This document shows, one piece after another, positions 6,118 to 7,205 of a stretch of 7,205 bases of DNA (the stretch's first letter is position 1; each line of letters starts with the position of its first letter). Origin of the DNA: Clostridia bacterium (lineage in GTDB: Bacteria > Bacillota > Sulfobacillia > SLMV01). The stretch covers positions 1-7,205 of the forward strand of contig SLGS01000108.1 in the NCBI GenBank assembly GCA_007136565.1. The letters run 5' to 3'. The notes beneath the pieces were generated by a model, which saw nothing but the letters and a program-made list of their open reading frames with translations, ran no database searches and was not told the DNA's origin. The position numbers and the translations under genes were made by a program.

Positions 6118-7205
6118 TTGCAGATTACGGCCAATCGCATCCTGGAGTATAGGGCAATTCGCGAAGAGATACTAAGTGGAATTGACCAAATGGCTTCCAA
6201 CGAAAGATTACTGGTCTTGGGCGAGGAACTGCCCCGGGCCGAGAGGGCCCTGGCCGAGTACTCACAGCGGCGACATGCCAAGGGTGTAGGTAACGGCACC
6301 GATGCCATATACACCGCCCTCAAGGGCCTCGGCGTAACGTCAGGCCATCGGGTTATTATGCCCGCCAACGTTTGTGTGGCGGTGCTCGAGGCGGTAGTGA
6401 GGACGGGCGCCCGACCCCATTACGTCGATATTGATCCCGATAGATGGACACTCGACCCCTCCCTGGTCGCCGAGTCCCTGGACCCCTCCACCGGCGCGAT
6501 ATTGGCCGTACACGCCTATGGAACTCCGGCGGACCTCGACGGTCTCTTGGGCCTGGGGGACGAGGCGGGGGTACCCATCGTTGGCGTATGTGGACAGTCC
6601 TTCGGTGCCCGCTATCGCGGTAAGCCGGTGGCGGCCTTCGGGGCGGCGGCCTGTTATAGTTTCAATCCCACCAAGATTAACGGGGCCCTCGGAGACGGTG
6701 GCGCCGTGGTGACCGACAGCGAGGAAGTGGCCCTGGACGTGCACCGTCGACGCGATCACGGTCGCAATCGGGAAGGCGGTCCGGCGCAGTTCGTCGGCAT
6801 CAGTAGCCGCCTGGACGAGATCAATGCCATGACCGTCAGACTGAAGCTCGAGCACGTGGACGGATGGATCCGCCAGCGGGGAGAGAGGGCCTCGTATTAC
6901 CGCTCCCTCCTCGAGGGCATCGACGGGGTGCAGTTACAGACCGTGCCCGAGGAGTGTTCTCCTTCGCACATGATCACGATCAGGGTGAAGGAGGCGGATA
7001 GGGATGAAGTCCAATCCATGATGGCCGAGAGGGGCATTAGGGCCGGTATCAACTACCGGCTGCCCTTTAGGATGCCCGGCTACGAGGACATCGATGATCT
7101 CGGTCGGGAAGACATCCCGAACACCGTCGCCTTGGAGACTTCGACACTGACGCTTCCCTTTTCCAACGCCATCGGCGACGAGGATATCGAACTCGTGGTC
7201 GAAAC
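6118..7205 (+). CDS. DegT/DnrJ/EryC1/StrS-family PLP aminotransferase homologue, 3' end cut
   Basis: The frame is open to the window end, giving 362 residues from the TTG at 6118; the family is usually 360-400 long, so only the last few residues are missing. These enzymes transaminate keto-sugars or related molecules using pyridoxal phosphate. The family plan is clear: an N-terminal YRAIREEI helix, VGNGTDAIYTAL (N59-D62, phosphate-side loop), RVIMPAN, ARPHYVDIDPD, then HAYGTPADLDGL. FNPTKINGALGDGGAVVT contains Lys186 as the likely Schiff-base lysine. SSRLDEINAM and a C-terminal INYRLPF and LTLPFSNAIGDEDI also match. Two things are odd. In VGVCGQSFGARYRGK, which matches the usual EDAAQAHGAxYxGK, the Asp contacting the PLP ring nitrogen is Val157, while Gln160 is kept; and the usual HYP is NYR. 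It may be an atypical enzyme or a non-transaminase. The hairpin-rich gap upstream makes its link to the transporter operon uncertain. Confidence 0.88.
   Translation, partial: MQITANRILEYRAIREEILSGIDQMASNERLLVLGEELPRAERALAEYSQRRHAKGVGNGTDAIYTALKGLGVTSGHRVIMPANVCVAVLEAVVRTGARPHYVDIDPDRWTLDPSLVAESLDPSTGAILAVHAYGTPADLDGLLGLGDEAGVPIVGVCGQSFGARYRGKPVAAFGAAACYSFNPTKINGALGDGGAVVTDSEEVALDVHRRRDHGRNREGGPAQFVGISSRLDEINAMTVRLKLEHVDGWIRQRGERASYYRSLLEGIDGVQLQTVPEECSPSHMITIRVKEADRDEVQSMMAERGIRAGINYRLPFRMPGYEDIDDLGREDIPNTVALETSTLTLPFSNAIGDEDIELVVE

Noticed and set aside
1..7205. tRNA, rRNA, CRISPR array, insertion sequence or attachment site
   Set aside because: Reading both strands showed no tRNA-like cloverleaf, no regularly spaced repeats, no transposase or integrase motifs and no flanking direct repeats.

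Overview
The window is a GC-rich (by eye about 60%) bacterial segment with every recognisable gene on the + strand. Frequent AGG (Arg) and ATA (Ile) codons despite the high GC, strong AGGAGG-type ribosome sites, TTG starts and a lipoprotein-type solute-binding protein together suggest a GC-rich, probably anaerobic member of the Bacillota. The secreted binding protein is strikingly acidic, which hints at a saline or alkaline habitat. This placement is inference; no phylogenetic marker is present.

Layout. Positions 1-565 hold the C-terminal part of an imidazolonepropionase/prolidase-like amidohydrolase, whose N-terminus lies outside the window. After 44 bases comes an M20-fold peptidase homologue (610-2085, TTG start). 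A 228-base intergenic region (2086-2313) follows, holding overlapping inverted repeats, a candidate promoter with a palindrome between its boxes, and a further leader hairpin. Next are two Dpp/Opp-type ABC permeases (2314-3276 and 3294-4163) and a family 5 (peptide/nickel type) substrate-binding lipoprotein (4258-5991). A GC-rich, hairpin-forming gap (5992-6117) precedes a DegT/DnrJ/EryC1/StrS-family PLP aminotransferase homologue (about 6118 to the window end, cut just short of its C-terminus).

Working together. The two permeases and the binding protein form the membrane and capture parts of a peptide-type importer. No ATPase gene is visible, so the ATPases must lie elsewhere. The amidohydrolase and M20 homologue would ordinarily be read as enzymes that break down the imported peptides or amides.

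The most notable point is that key catalytic positions are changed by eye alignment. The M20 homologue appears to have lost most of its metal ligands (His to Met, Asp to Thr/deletion, Glu/Asp to Ser, His to Thr) while keeping the Glu-Glu pair. The DegT homologue keeps its PLP lysine but has Val where the Asp that contacts the PLP ring nitrogen normally sits. The amidohydrolase fragment may have Asp in place of a metal-ligand His. No RNA gene, CRISPR array or mobile element was recognised.
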